From: Otatea glauca
Taxonomy: Eukaryota > Streptophyta > Magnoliopsida > Poales > Poaceae
Direction: 5' to 3'
Assembly (NCBI GenBank): GCA_036346275.1
Contig: CM070725.1
Location: 34,410,104 to 34,474,103 of the forward strand
DNA: 64,000 nucleotides
This document shows positions 10,134-21,326 of this stretch, piece after piece. A program made the translations under genes and the position numbers. Positions within the stretch are counted from its first letter, which is position 1. Each line of letters opens with the position of its first letter. The notes below the pieces were generated by a model. It was not told where the DNA came from. It saw only the letters and a program-made list of their open reading frames with translations, and did no database searches.

Positions 10134-11121
10134 GTGAATCGTGAGTTTGAAGAATCGGCCCCGCAGTCGAACTATCTCACTTGGGCATCGGACGTAAAGA
10201 TTGTTCTTGGGGCAAGAAGCTTCGTTCGCGATTGGTCTAGGGTCCTCGCGAGGACGCAAAACCTACCGCCTGAGCAGAACGATCAAGCTCTGCATTTTCT
10301 CAGGCACCACCTCTCAGCCACTCTAAAGAATGAATATATGGCTGAGGAGAGTGCACTTGAGCTTTGGACTGCACTTCAGAAGCGGTTCGAAAAGCTCAAG
10401 TACACCATCTTGCCCCAAGCACAGCAAGATTGGGTACGCCTGAGGTTTGCGCGACTTGAGCAGTGGCGAGTACAATTACGCCTTGCAGTAATTTGTACCA
10501 ATCTCTCCTATGTGGCAAGAAGATCAGCGATGAGGAGAAGATTGAGAAAACTCTCTACCTTCCACCCTAATGCTATCCAGAGTGCACGCACTATCGTCGG
10601 GACGCATACAAGGAGTATAGCGAATCGATTGATGTAATGCAAGTTCTTGGAATCGCAAGACGATGTTCTACTGAAAGAACTATGTCTCGCAGCCCACCGA
10701 CGAGGCATCGCATCAAGTCAATGCCAATAGCTACAAGGTGAGAAAGCTCACTCATAGAAAGAAGGGCAAGCAGGTGGAAAGAGAGACCCTGTGCCAAAGG
10801 AAAGTCCAAAGCCCCCGTGAAGAGGGATGACAAAGAAAAGACGCACGCCAAGCCGTATGGACAGCGAGAACAGACGTGCTTCAAGTGTGGCACTTGGGGA
10901 CATTGGTCGAAGATATGTCGAGAATCCAAGGAAGCGATCAACGATATCGTGCTAAGAAGAAGGCAAAGGAAAACGCCCGCAGAGGCGCACGCCGCCAACA
11001 TCGGTGAAGATGATGTCATGGATGTAGACACCCCACTTGCCTCATCCTCACAGAATAGCACGGACATCGATGTTGCGACCATGATTATGGCAAATGAAGA
11101 GAAAACTTCGCAGATGATATA
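10134..11121 (+). pseudogene. Copia gag
   Basis: The frame opening at 10134 gives a UBN2-type gag: NYLTWASDVKIVL near residue 14, LELWTALQKRFEKL near residue 76, then LPQAQQDWVRLRFA. Frame is lost around 10450-10640. Frame returns at 10817-11122 with a CCHC zinc knuckle, CFKCGTWGHWSKIC (Cys-x2-Cys-x4-His-x4-Cys), which binds RNA during packaging. It follows the PBS and leader and precedes protease, as expected. Several shifts make it non-functional. Confidence 0.8.
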
Positions 11122-11177
11122 GAAGCGTAAATTAATGCATATTTTACAGATTCTATTTAATGCATTTCTTTTAGATT

Positions 11178-14100
11178 ATGGTTGTTAGCATTTTTCTGTT
11201 TAATGCATTTCTTTTAGATTATGGTTGCAGCCAGTCGATCACGAAGAACGCTGGAAAGATTACTACGATCGCAGGAAGCGACTCATATGTAATCGGCTCG
11301 GGAAGAGCCACTATTATATTGCCTATGGGTACAACTTTGGTAATTGAAGAAGCCCTTTGTACCCTCGAATCAACTCGCACTCTCTTAAGCTTTAAAGACA
11401 TCCGCGCCAATGGTTTTCACGTAGAAACCAATGAAGAAAATGGCAAAGAATACTTGTGCATTGTGAAGCACGCGCATGTGGAAAAATGGTATTAGAAAAA
11501 TGTCCTCATATGAATCGGGTTGTACTACACGAATATTCATGCACCAAGTGTATACTTCCTTGAAGACTGCTTTTAGAAGCTCAATTATTTTCTTTATGGC
11601 ATGGTAGATTAGGTCATCTGGTCTTAGAATGATGAGAAATATAGTGAACAACTCACAAGGTCATGGCATTAACGTTAAGAATTTCCGAATCATGAAGATT
11701 TTGTGTGCCCTGCATGTGCCACCGGAAATTAATAACTAGACCCTCTGTCATGAAAGTGCAAAGTGAAATCCCGCATTCTCGAACGCATCCAGGGGATATT
11801 TGCGGTCCGATTCAGCCCTGTCGGGCCGTTTCGATACTTTATGGTGCTCATCGATGCTTCCTCGAAATGGTCGCATGTATGCTTGTTGTCAACAAGAAAC
11901 CATGCTTTTGCAAAGTCGATCTCGCAGATCATAAGAATTAAGAATGCTTTCCCGATCATCGCGTGAAGTCCATTAGAATGGACAATGCCGAGAATTTACT
12001 TCAAAGGCATTTGATGATTATTGCACAAAGAACGAGGATAGCGATTGAGCACTGCATCGCACGTCCATACGCAGAATGGACTAGCGTAAGCACTAATAAA
12101 GAGGATTAAGTTCATTGCCGACCACTTTGCGAGTTGTAACTTGCCCAACACTTGTTGGGGACACGCGATCTCGCACGCAGCAGCTCTTATCAATTTTAGA
12201 CCGTCGGCCTACAACATCCATTCTCCTATGCACTTGTGCACGGATCATCCGAAGATCTCCCATCTTAGAAAATTTGGGTGTATGGTATATGTACCTATAC
12301 CACCCCTCAATGGATCGCAATGGGCCCTCTCCGCAAGTCCGGGATATCGTTGGTTATGAAAGTGCATCCATAATCGTGTATTTGGAACCCATGATCGAGA
12401 TTTGCATACACCGGTCACGATTGCATCTTTGACGAGGATCGTTTCCGTCATTAGGGGAGGAAATCAACCTTTAGATGAAAAATGCCGGAAATCATATGGC
12501 ATTCCACCGATCCCGCACATGACCCCGCACTAATGAAGCAAATCAAGAAGTCCGAAGATAATTGATTTGCGAATTTAGCAAATGAATCGCTGATCATTTT
12601 GTGATCCGAAGGCGTGGTTAAGTCGCATGTACCCGCAAGGAATGCACCGAGAGGGTGGAAATACCAAAGAAAATAGAAGGTATCCTCAACCTGCTCAGAG
12701 GCCTCAAAGGAAAAGAGCAGTAACTGCCTCAAACCCAAAGTACCCGAGACGTCTGAGAAAAGCGGGCAAGAGGACTTACCACAACCAATCACGAAAATGC
12801 CCCAAGGAAAGAAGGGAGCAGTTGAGACTGCACTGGAAAGAAGCCAACAGAAAGGCAATTCGCACTTGAATCTTCCATCGCAGAAGCCGGAAATAATGTG
12901 CGCACACATAGGCGATGAAAGCTAAAGGAACTTGCTCTGCGATAGGAAAAGCAGAGAAGAGCAAGTAGAAGTGCATGAAGCACCCCATGAAGAAATGGCC
13001 ATAAACTTTGTAATAACAGAGAATCACGAATAGAGCAACGACCAACGTTGATGCATACTTGCAAAGAAGATTGCCTCGATCATTGATCATGATCCCGAGC
13101 TCGCATCTCTCGCAGAGTGCAAGAAAAGGCTAGATTGGGAAGAATGGAAAAGGCAATCATCTGCAGAGTTAGTCTCTCCGAACAAGAGAGAGGTGTTTGC
13201 TCAGATGCCGCACACCTCCCCATGTAAACCCGTAGGTCACAAATGGGTCTTTGTTCTAAGAGAAATGAAAACAACGGTTGTAAGGTACAAAGCAAGGCTT
13301 GTAGCTCAAGGTTTTACTCAACGTCCCGGAGTTGATTATGAAGAAACCTATTCTCCGGTCATGGGAGGAATTACCTTTAGATATTTGATCTCAATGGCAT
13401 CAACTTGAAGTTGAGAATGAAGCTAATGGATGTTGTCACAAAGATACCAGATGGAAACTTGGATTCGAGATATACATGAAAGTACAGGAAGGAATTCCTA
13501 TCCCGAACCAAGATGGAGCAAATAGAAACACATGCAGTGTGAAATTGGAGAAATCACTTTGTATGAAATTCAAGCGATGAGGAAGAATGTGGTACAATCG
13601 CTGAGTGACTTTCTCTGCAAGAAAGGCTACACAAACAAATAAGATTGTCCATGTGTGTTTATACAATGATCCACGAATGGATTCTCAGATAATCTCCGTC
13701 TATGTAGATGACTTGAACATCATTGGGACGGATGAAGAAATTGAAGAGGCATGCTCATACTTGAAGTCCGAGTTTGAAATGAAAGATTTGGGTAAAACCA
13801 AGTTTTGTTTAGGCTTGCAGCTTGAACATGTCCAAGGAGGAATCTTGGTACACCAATCAACCTACACGCAGAAAGTGTTGGAAAGATTTAGCTTTGAAAA
13901 ATCATATCCTGCAAAGACTCCAATGGCTCAAGGTCACTCCAAGCGCACCTAGACCCATACTGAGACCAGAGAAGAGGAGGAAGTCCCGGGAGCAGAATTC
14001 CCATATTTGAGTGCAATTGGAGCACTCATGTACCTTGCGAATAGCACTAGACCGGACATTGCGTTATTTGTGAATTTGCTAGCTCGATGCAGTCTGCGTA

Positions 14101-14644
14101 ACCCACCAAAAGGCATTGGAAAGGATCAAGGACATCTTCCGTTACCTCCAAGGAAGCAAAGACCTCGATGCATGCTTTTGAAGAAACCATGAATTGAATT
14201 TGGTTGGCTATGCCGATGTCGGTATTTATCGGACCCGCATCTCGGCAAGTCCCAAACCGCTATGTTTTCCTATGTGGAGGAACAGCAATTTCTTGGAAGT
14301 CGTCTAGCGGACTCTTGTCTCGACGCCGACAAACCACTCGAAATCATCGCTTTGTATGAAGCATCTCGTGAATGTGCATGGCTCGAAGAATGGTTCACCA
14401 CATCCGTAAGTCATGTGGTTTGAACATTGAGCAAACTCCTACAATAATTTATGAAGATAATGCGACTTGTGTTGCCCAAGCACAAATGGGTTATGTGAAG
14501 AGCAATCTCACGAAGCATATCAACCCCAAGTTCTTCTATGCTCATGAATTGCATAAGATGAACGAGATCAAGATATTGCATACTAAGTCATGTGAAAATC
14601 TTGCAGATTTGTTCACTAAATCACTCCCAAAGATCTACCTTTGA
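11178..14644 (+). pseudogene. Copia pol: protease, integrase, RT, RNase H
   Basis: Domains in order: protease with LLDYGCSQSI near 11205, where the usual Asp-Ser/Thr-Gly is Asp-Tyr-Gly; integrase zinc finger near 11595-11725 (RLGHL, then CPACAT) and core with visible acidic positions near 11790-12075 (GDICGPI, MDNAENL, HTQNG); RT from CKPVGHKWVF (13222) and VDYEETYSPV to the catalytic YVDDLNIIG (13699-13725); RNase H with IIYEDNATCVAQA (14437) and ENLADLFTKSLP to the stop at 14642-14644. The RT YVDD is intact but the frame changes many times. Dead copy. Confidence 0.88.
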
Positions 14645-14949
14645 AAGGTGCGTGAAAGGAATTGGGATGATGAGACTTAGAGAAGTGCAGATTTCGTGGG
14701 GAGATATGTCACATACTCCCACATGAATCCGAGCATGAATTATGAATACCCAACATGAATCTCAAGATTAGCAATTGAAGTTGGGAGAATTGTACTCTTT
14801 TTCCTTAGCAAGTTTTTCATGAAGTTTTCTTGCGTAAGGTTTTAACGAGGCAATTCGTGCAACATAGTAAGCGTATGCTATGTACTCTTTCTCCAAGTAT
14901 TTTTCCCACTGGGTTTTTCCGAGTTTTAATGAGGCATATGCATCGCAAG

Positions 14950-14966
14950 CAAAGGGCCCAAGGGAG
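14950..14966 (+). other. Polypurine tract
   Basis: CAAAGGGCCCAAGGGAG immediately before the 3' LTR, the plus-strand primer site. Confidence 0.7.
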
Positions 14967-15191
14967 TGTTGAGAAACCTCGAAAGCCCACCAAGGCCCAT
15001 GTGGTCCCTAATGCCAAACCCTAGAGAGCGCTATATAAAGGAGGAGGGGGTCCCCATGTACACGTAATTCATTAGCAATAAAGAATTTCCGCTTTCGCTC
15101 TCCCTAAACACGTGTCTCTCTCTCTCTTTCTGTTCTCCACCTCAGATCTGTTCGGGAACACCGGACTATTCGATAGCGAGGTTCCTTAACA
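14967..15191 (+). repeat. Copia 3' LTR
   Basis: 225 bp, TGTTGAGAAACC to GGTTCCTTAACA, followed by the TSD TTATA. Compared with the 5' LTR it has fewer Gs and Cs in the GGGGGGG/CCCC run and a longer CT repeat. Confidence 0.92.
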
Positions 15192-15196
15192 TTATA

Positions 15197-16220
15197 AACC
15201 AAGCACGGTACCAAACGACAACGCATACGGAAACACGCATATTCGTCTGCTCTAAAAGAAAGGAAAGAGATAAGCGTGAGATGACACGGGGTAAGGGCTA
15301 TAATCGTCATTTACGCTGCAAATCAAGTAGATCCAACAGCTTCGAAATTTGAAACAGAAGAGTGGGCTGAAGAATCGAGCGGCTGAAAGAGGGAAGCAAA
15401 AAGGAAACTCCTTTGTTTATTCCCATTCAGTTTCAGACCTACGGTTTTGGCGCTGGACGCATTTGCTTCGGCAGAACGCCACCTGTCACCCGATTCTCTA
15501 CGCAGAAAAATGCAACGGGGACACGTCAATAAGGTAACTCTCAATGCATGGTTTTTGTAGTTATATCTAAAACCATTCACATCATTAATAAATAGTACTA
15601 AATACTACTCTTTCAACCCTTTATATTGGACCATAAATACATAGAGAATATCAAATAAATATCATGTAAAATATATAATGAAATTAGATACAACCCTCCT
15701 CTTCCCAATTTATATTTTTGTTGTATCTTTCTTTGTTTTGTGTGTTTAAACTGTTTCTCATGCAAAAGAATAGCTTCTATCTCTCATCTTTAATATTCTA
15801 TTAACGGAAGTATTAATCCTGTGTAACATGCTAAAAAACTGCTATATGCCACCCTTACACTCACAAGTCGCAAGCCACCAAAGAACGACAAAGATACCTC
15901 ATGTGGGTCCCAGCGTCAGTGCCTGAGTCGCTATCATGTGTGCACCTCATGTGTAGGCGAGAGAGATGTCCTTGGGGAAATGGGTACAAGCTCGGTCTGT
16001 GTGCTGCAGCTGCTTGCTTCAAAAAGCAGTCAAACACAAGAACACCACGCGTTCCTATATATGTTTCACTGACTTGTGGGCCAAACATGTTCTGACCCAC
16101 CTGTCGAAAGGACGGGTATAATGCTGACGCGTGTTGGCCGCAGACCAAGCTCTGGGTTTGAGAGTACGCTTTTTTAGGCTCTTTCGGGCACGAGAGTCAA
16201 AGCGCGAGCTCTCCCGCGGT
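15197..16220. other. Intergenic, nothing recognised
   Basis: Probably the original target DNA of the copia element. The part near 15197-15540 has mixed base composition and the part at 15560-15830 is AT-rich. No ORF longer than about 95 codons and no recognisable domain. Confidence 0.4.
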
Positions 16221-16228
16221 CCCGCCAA

Positions 16229-17237
16229 GGTTTAAAAATTCGGCGATATTTTGCCGAAATCATTTCGGACCTCTACGAGATTAAAAATATCGATCGAATT
16301 AAAAAATTTGAAATACTACAGTTTTGGTTAAAACCGTCAAAATTTCGCCATAATGAACTGAATTCTTATATTTTTTGGACGGATTTCACCGGAATGACAT
16401 TGGTAACATATAAAAAAGTGATCTTCAATGATAATTTGTCCAAAAAGTTATTTTTTGAGATATTTTAAAATTTTAGCAGTAACACTGTCGTAATTTTATA
16501 AAATTTAGGAAAATTTTTCATGCTATGAAAAATTAATGGTATCATCATAAGACATCTAGGATCATATAGAATTTTTTTTAAAATACTTTAACTTCATTTG
16601 TTATGTTTTTAAAATGAAAAACATAATTAGCATAAACGAGGTAGAAACAGTATCGAAATTTTATAAATTTTATGATGCTTGATAATCATTTGAAAATTTT
16701 ATGATAACATTAGTGATTCATCAAGACTATCATAAAAATTTTCTAACATGGTTTGAATCATTTTCCATTCTGTTGAAATTTATCGGTCAGCCTTCAGTTG
16801 CACCGTCCGAATTTTTAAAAATTCAAGAAGCTTGATCATCATCTAAAAATTTTATGAGAACATTCGATCAAACTTCTCTGTCAGTGTTTTAGTACAATAG
16901 CAATCTTTGAATTTTTAAAAATTCGTCAAATGTGATAATCATCTGGAATTTTTATGGGAACATCATTGATATGTCAGGAGCCTTCAAAAACAATTTAAAA
17001 AAATTTCGTCATTTTTTGACCCACTTTTCAGCCGGTGCAAATATATATAAATTTCGAGAATTTCGCTCGAAATTTCGGGATTTTTCGGCGAAATTTCTTT
17101 TTTTCAGTAGAAAACGAACCGGATTTGAATTTTTATTTTTAAATTTTGGACAAGATTTTTCCGAAAGTCCGAAATCTCGACAAAATTTTGGATTTCGATC
17201 CCAGGCTAAATTTTATCAAAACGAAATTTGAATCCCA
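16229..17237. mobile_element. Non-autonomous DNA element, 1009 bp, TSD GTCCCGCC
   Basis: Identical GTCCCGCC lies at 16221-16228 and 17238-17245. Ends are loosely inverted: AAGGTTTAAAAATTCG on the left, TGGGATTCAAATTTCG from the right. The body is AT-rich with many words of the kind TTTCGGCGAAATTTC and ATTTTGCCGAAAT and has no transposase. The 8-bp TSD suits a hAT-like origin (inference). Confidence 0.6.
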
Positions 17238-17245
17238 GTCCCGCC

Positions 17246-18034
17246 TCAGTGACCGGTCCAGCACATTTTTTAGCCGTTTTGCGCATACGCCCTCAAGGGT
17301 TTTTGTATTTGTATCTACTGCCGCATCATCCAGATCTAAGACTGAGAACTACATTTTTGACCAAAAGCTATCTAGACTGGTTGTATAAAAATAACATTAT
17401 TAAATTTATTTCTAAACACATTTTTAAATTCTATAATTTTATTAGGACATATTAATATAAATTTATAAAAATACATGATCAAAATCGAATCTCAGATACC
17501 CTAAAAAAAAGAAGACAAGAAAAAGGAACGAAGGGGAGTACAGAGAGCTTATTGTAAAATGTCGTGTTGGTTGCTGTGTTTCAAATGAACTATTTGCTGC
17601 ATACTAGAAATCGGTTTACATGGTCGTTAATAAAGTATTTTACTACTTATAAAAAGAAAAAGAATACTCTATTGGTGATCCATCAATTCTGTTAGTGATT
17701 TAATTTTCGTTTCTGATGTTCAAAGTGTGGGTTTCTTTTGGCACATCCTTACCTTCCAAAAGAACCCTTTGTAGGCTGATCTCGTCCATTGCTTACTCAA
17801 CTTTTTTTCCTTTATGGGCTGCACCAAAACTGTTCACTGAGAAAGTGCAAAGTCCAGCTTTACACAAACACACATACACACGACACAAGCGTTGTCCAAG
17901 CTGGGTTAAGGCCAGACCAAAGTTCAAACTGACCACCGACAGTCCAAAACCAGGTCCACGAAACACTTACTAAGGGGAAAATCAGAATTTTCGTAACAAA
18001 ATTTCTATCTCCTTACACAATTGAACTAGCCATA
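17246..18034. other. Intergenic, nothing recognised
   Basis: AT-rich with poly-A and poly-T runs. Small frames only, with no recognisable product. Confidence 0.4.
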
Positions 18035-18042
18035 GATGCCAC

Positions 18043-18579
18043 TAGGGGTGGGCATTTGGCTTTTTTGGTTTGATCGGTTCGGTTTTTTGGTTTTAAAATA
18101 ATTCGGTTTTTGGAAACTAGCAACCGAATTTCTCAGACTAAAATAAAAAACCGAACCGAATTAACCGAAATATTTCGGTTCGGTTAATTCGGTTTTTCGA
18201 TTAACCGAAATATGAATAAACACTAGGTAGATTAGATTTATTCCTTCTCATATCGCAACATAGAGTAGGGTTAAACCTACACAATATTCATAGATTATTA
18301 CAATATAAGTATAATATAACATGTGAATATACCAAACATATACATAAATGTATTAGAATATGAGAATTGTTTAGTAATTTTAGGAAGAATATTATAAAAG
18401 TGGTATTGTATGTGGGCTATTCGGTTATTCGGTTATTTCGGTTTTTAGAAGTCAAAAACCGAACCGAACACCGAAAACCGAATTATACCAAAACAAAAAC
18501 CGAACCGAATAAACCGAAATAATCGGTTAATTCGGTTCGGTTCGGTAATTCGGTTTCGGTTTAAAAATGCCCGCCCCTA
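18043..18579. mobile_element. hAT-like MITE, 537 bp, rich in TTCGGTT/AACCGAA
   Basis: TSD GATGCCAC at 18035-18042 and 18580-18587. TIR TAGGGGTGGGCATTT on the left and TAGGGGCGGGCATTT from the right, one mismatch. Inside the ends are arrays of TTCGGTT on the left and their complements AACCGAA towards the right, so the element can fold into a long hairpin. The 8-bp TSD and TAGGG ends suit the hAT superfamily. Confidence 0.85.
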
Positions 18580-18587
18580 GATGCCAC

Positions 18588-20185
18588 ACAGGGACAAATA
18601 AGGCCTAGGTTTGCAGGAATCCCCTCAAGAGTTGACGACAAACTTGTTCTTTTAAAACTTCCGGGGTATTTGTAGAGTGGTATATAACTTAAATTTCCTT
18701 CTCTTTCAACACTGGGCCTACTTTGTTTTTAGAAAAAAAAAACTCAAATGTTCTAAATGAATAACTTATTACCATTGAGCGTTTCGAGAAGTTCTTTAAT
18801 TTTCTCTCCTTTGGCGGATCGGTATATCATGCAACCAATCCACCATATCACATGAGGTGGTTTCTATGCGTTACTATTTGAAAGTTACATAAATATTAAA
18901 GTATGATGAATAATAGATACGATTAATTGCTATCTGATTGTTTGAAGATTTATACAATTTGTATTAGGAGAGTAGTGCTGCTCCCTATTCTCTCTTGTCA
19001 GTTGCCTTCCCTAGTCCCTACTTTCATCAGCCTCCCCTCCCTTTGCATCAGGACAAAACGCAAAGGGAAGGCGAGAAGCCTCACCAGGTAAAGAAGCCCT
19101 CCGCCTACGACCACCCCACCTCTCCTCTAGCTGTCGCCTGCGCTGCAAGGCAAATGTACCCTAGTTATTCATTATCGATTCATTTACCAGACACATATTT
19201 CTAGCATTCTAACGTATGAAAATGCAAATTTTATGAAATAATGCAAGTGGTGGAAGGACCAGGAAACATGAATAGTCTAGTAGCCGGGCAGAACAAATTA
19301 AATGAATATGAAGACACACAAAAGAATGCAAATACCATATTCTAACAAAAGATGTACAATTTTGTGAAATGCGAACCAAACAAAGGTTTTTTTTAGCATC
19401 TAGGAAATTACAAACGCTGATAATTTGTACGTCCGAATAAGAAGAGACTTTTTTTATTATCTAACCCTTTCTATAACAACATTTTAAAATAAACCTCTCT
19501 CTAACTTATTTTCAAAAAAATGGCCCATGTCCTAACACTGCACCACTGGTGGCGTGGCTGAATGCTGGCAAGAGCTGCCACGTGAACTACCAGCAACTCA
19601 GCAAGGCATGCTCGGCAAGGTTCATTTGACGGAGGTTATTTTTAAATATTATTAATTTAAACGTCATTTGCTAAAAAGCGTTCACAGGAAAGAAATTGTT
19701 CATTTGGGGGAGAAGAACAAAAGAAGGAAAGGATCCAGGAATCGCTTCAATATCATGATCGACCATATCAAGCTGGTATGGTATAAAATATCGGTCAGTA
19801 AACCGGTTAAATTAAAAAAAATTAAAAATTCAAAAAAAAAATGTGATGTAAATATCGCGATAATATCTGAATATCACTCGATTTTCGATGAATATCGAGC
19901 GAAAACCACTCACAAAATTGACCGCCGAAGAACACAAGTTCACAAAATCTCTCACAAAATTTTAGTCGATTATCGAGGCATATTGAGCGATTATCAGTTA
20001 AAATGATTTTTTTAAATTTTTTCTTCAAAAAGTTTGGTTTCGAAATCCTTCGATTTCTATTGATTTTCAATCTAGTTTTTTCGATTTTCAATCTAGTTTT
20101 TTTGATTTTCGAGAATCTCGATATGGTTGATTATCACGATATCAATATTGCCTGATCAATTGTTGCATTAGAATACATACATATC
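18588..20185. other. Intergenic, nothing recognised; AT-rich repeat near 19770-20160
   Basis: No convincing gene. The 19770-20160 part has repeated words such as TATCGAG, GATTATC and TCGATTTTC and inverted-looking ends (GGTATGGTATAAAATATCG left, GGCAATATTGATATCG from the right). It may be another small DNA element, but I could not find a matching TSD. Confidence 0.35.
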
Positions 20186-20189
20186 TCCG

Positions 20190-20410
20190 GGGTCAGTGCA
20201 AGGCTCGTTGCGTGGCCGCACCAAGAAAATCTCCATCGCGCTGAGCAGCGGCGGAAGCGTGGAGTTTGGCGCAGCGACGAGCGCAATGCTGTGGCGATTG
20301 ACCTGGCTCCTGCACGGTTGCCCCCACAATGTCCGTCAACAGATACGCCGTCCTGTGCCCTTCGATCAACGGGTTGTTATTCAGAACGACGTCGAAATAC
20401 CGTCTCGATG
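20190..20410 (-). pseudogene. Malectin-like receptor kinase exon, distal part
   Basis: On the minus strand, from the CACTA insertion at 20410 leftwards, one frame gives RYFDVVLNNNPLIEG and another, from about 20320, gives NSTLPPLLSAMEIFLV (20219-20268). These are the typical last strands of the extracellular malectin-like domain of plant receptor-like kinases. At least one frameshift separates them. Similarity ends near 20195, probably at an exon end. No LRR or kinase exon is visible further left, so the intracellular part is lost or outside the window. The proximal part of the same exon is at 30290-30403. Confidence 0.7.
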
Positions 20411-20442
20411 CACTACTACAAAACTGGATATCACAACCGGTC

Positions 20443-20676
20443 TATTAGAAGCGGCTTGGTGTGAATCCGTTGTGATGTTCGCACCAGAAGCGGTTCGTTG
20501 GCAACGGTCCGAAGAGGGATTTCAGAAGCGGTTTGAGACACGAACCGCTTCTGAATGTTGCGTTCTAGAAGCGGTTCTTGTCTCAAACCGCTTTTGATTT
20601 TCAGAAGCGGTTTAAGAAAAAAACCGCTTCTAGAACGCAACATTTAGAAGCGGTTTGTGTCTCAAACCGCTTCTGG
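20443..20676. repeat. CACTA left subterminal motif block
   Basis: Direct and inverted copies of AGAAGCGGTTT and AAACCGCTTCT, about ten in 230 bp. In this superfamily such motifs are where the small transposase protein binds. Includes the phrase CTTCTAGAACGCAACATTTAG, which recurs at about 24991. Confidence 0.85.
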
Positions 20677-21326
20677 AAGCCCTCCCGCGCAGCGCATTTA
20701 AACCCTTCTTCCTCCATGAGCTAGCAGAGGTACAATCAAACAGAGAAGGCCGGCCCAGCGCTATTCTTGGGGAGGTGCTGTCCAAATTTTTAATTGGAGG
20801 TGATTAGCTCCAAATTAAGTGTTTCAAGGTTAGTAACATCATGTGAACATCCTTCTCTCCTAGATATTGCTATTTTTTTCAATGGATGTGAAGAAACCTT
20901 GAACTTTTTAAGCATTATCAAAAATTTGTTTTCTATGCTTGTTTTTGTTGTTGTATGAAGATGTAGGGTGAAGATCTAGTTCAAAATATGACATTACAAG
21001 GTAAAGGTGATTGGAAGCTTTAGATCTAGGTGGTTGTTAGTTTTAGAATCTTAAATATCACAATAAGTTGGGGGAGATCTAGATACAATATTGCAAGAAA
21101 GTAATTATTGGTGTATGAAATAAAATAGAAAAACATGTAGAAGGATAAAAAATAATTACAAAGTTAGGAAGGGATACAAAATAATTAGAAAGGTAGATCT
21201 TTAATTGGATGACGGTGTAGGTGGAGCTTTTTTTTGTTGGGTTTAAATGTAACGAAATTTAAGTTAGGTTATAATTTTGGTAACGAAATTTGTTATAATT
21301 TTTAATGAAATTATAACTTGGTGTAG

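Larger units (their letters stand above)
8532..15191 (+). mobile_element. Complete Ty1/copia retrotransposon (decayed)
   Basis: 6660 bp with LTRs at 8532-8760 and 14967-15191, PBS at 8761, PPT at 14950-14966 and a perfect TSD TTATA at 8527-8531 and 15192-15196. Domain order gag, protease, integrase, RT, RNase H is the copia order. Frames are broken by many stops and shifts, so it is not autonomous. The LTRs are similar but differ by several small indels and substitutions, implying a moderately old insertion. Confidence 0.93.

Noticed and set aside
19668..20160. Another TSD-flanked MITE
   Set aside because: Ends look loosely inverted but I could not find a convincing target site duplication.
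16000..20190. LRR or kinase exons of the malectin-like gene
   Set aside because: No kinase or LRR motif found on the minus strand left of 20190; the region is AT-rich repeats.
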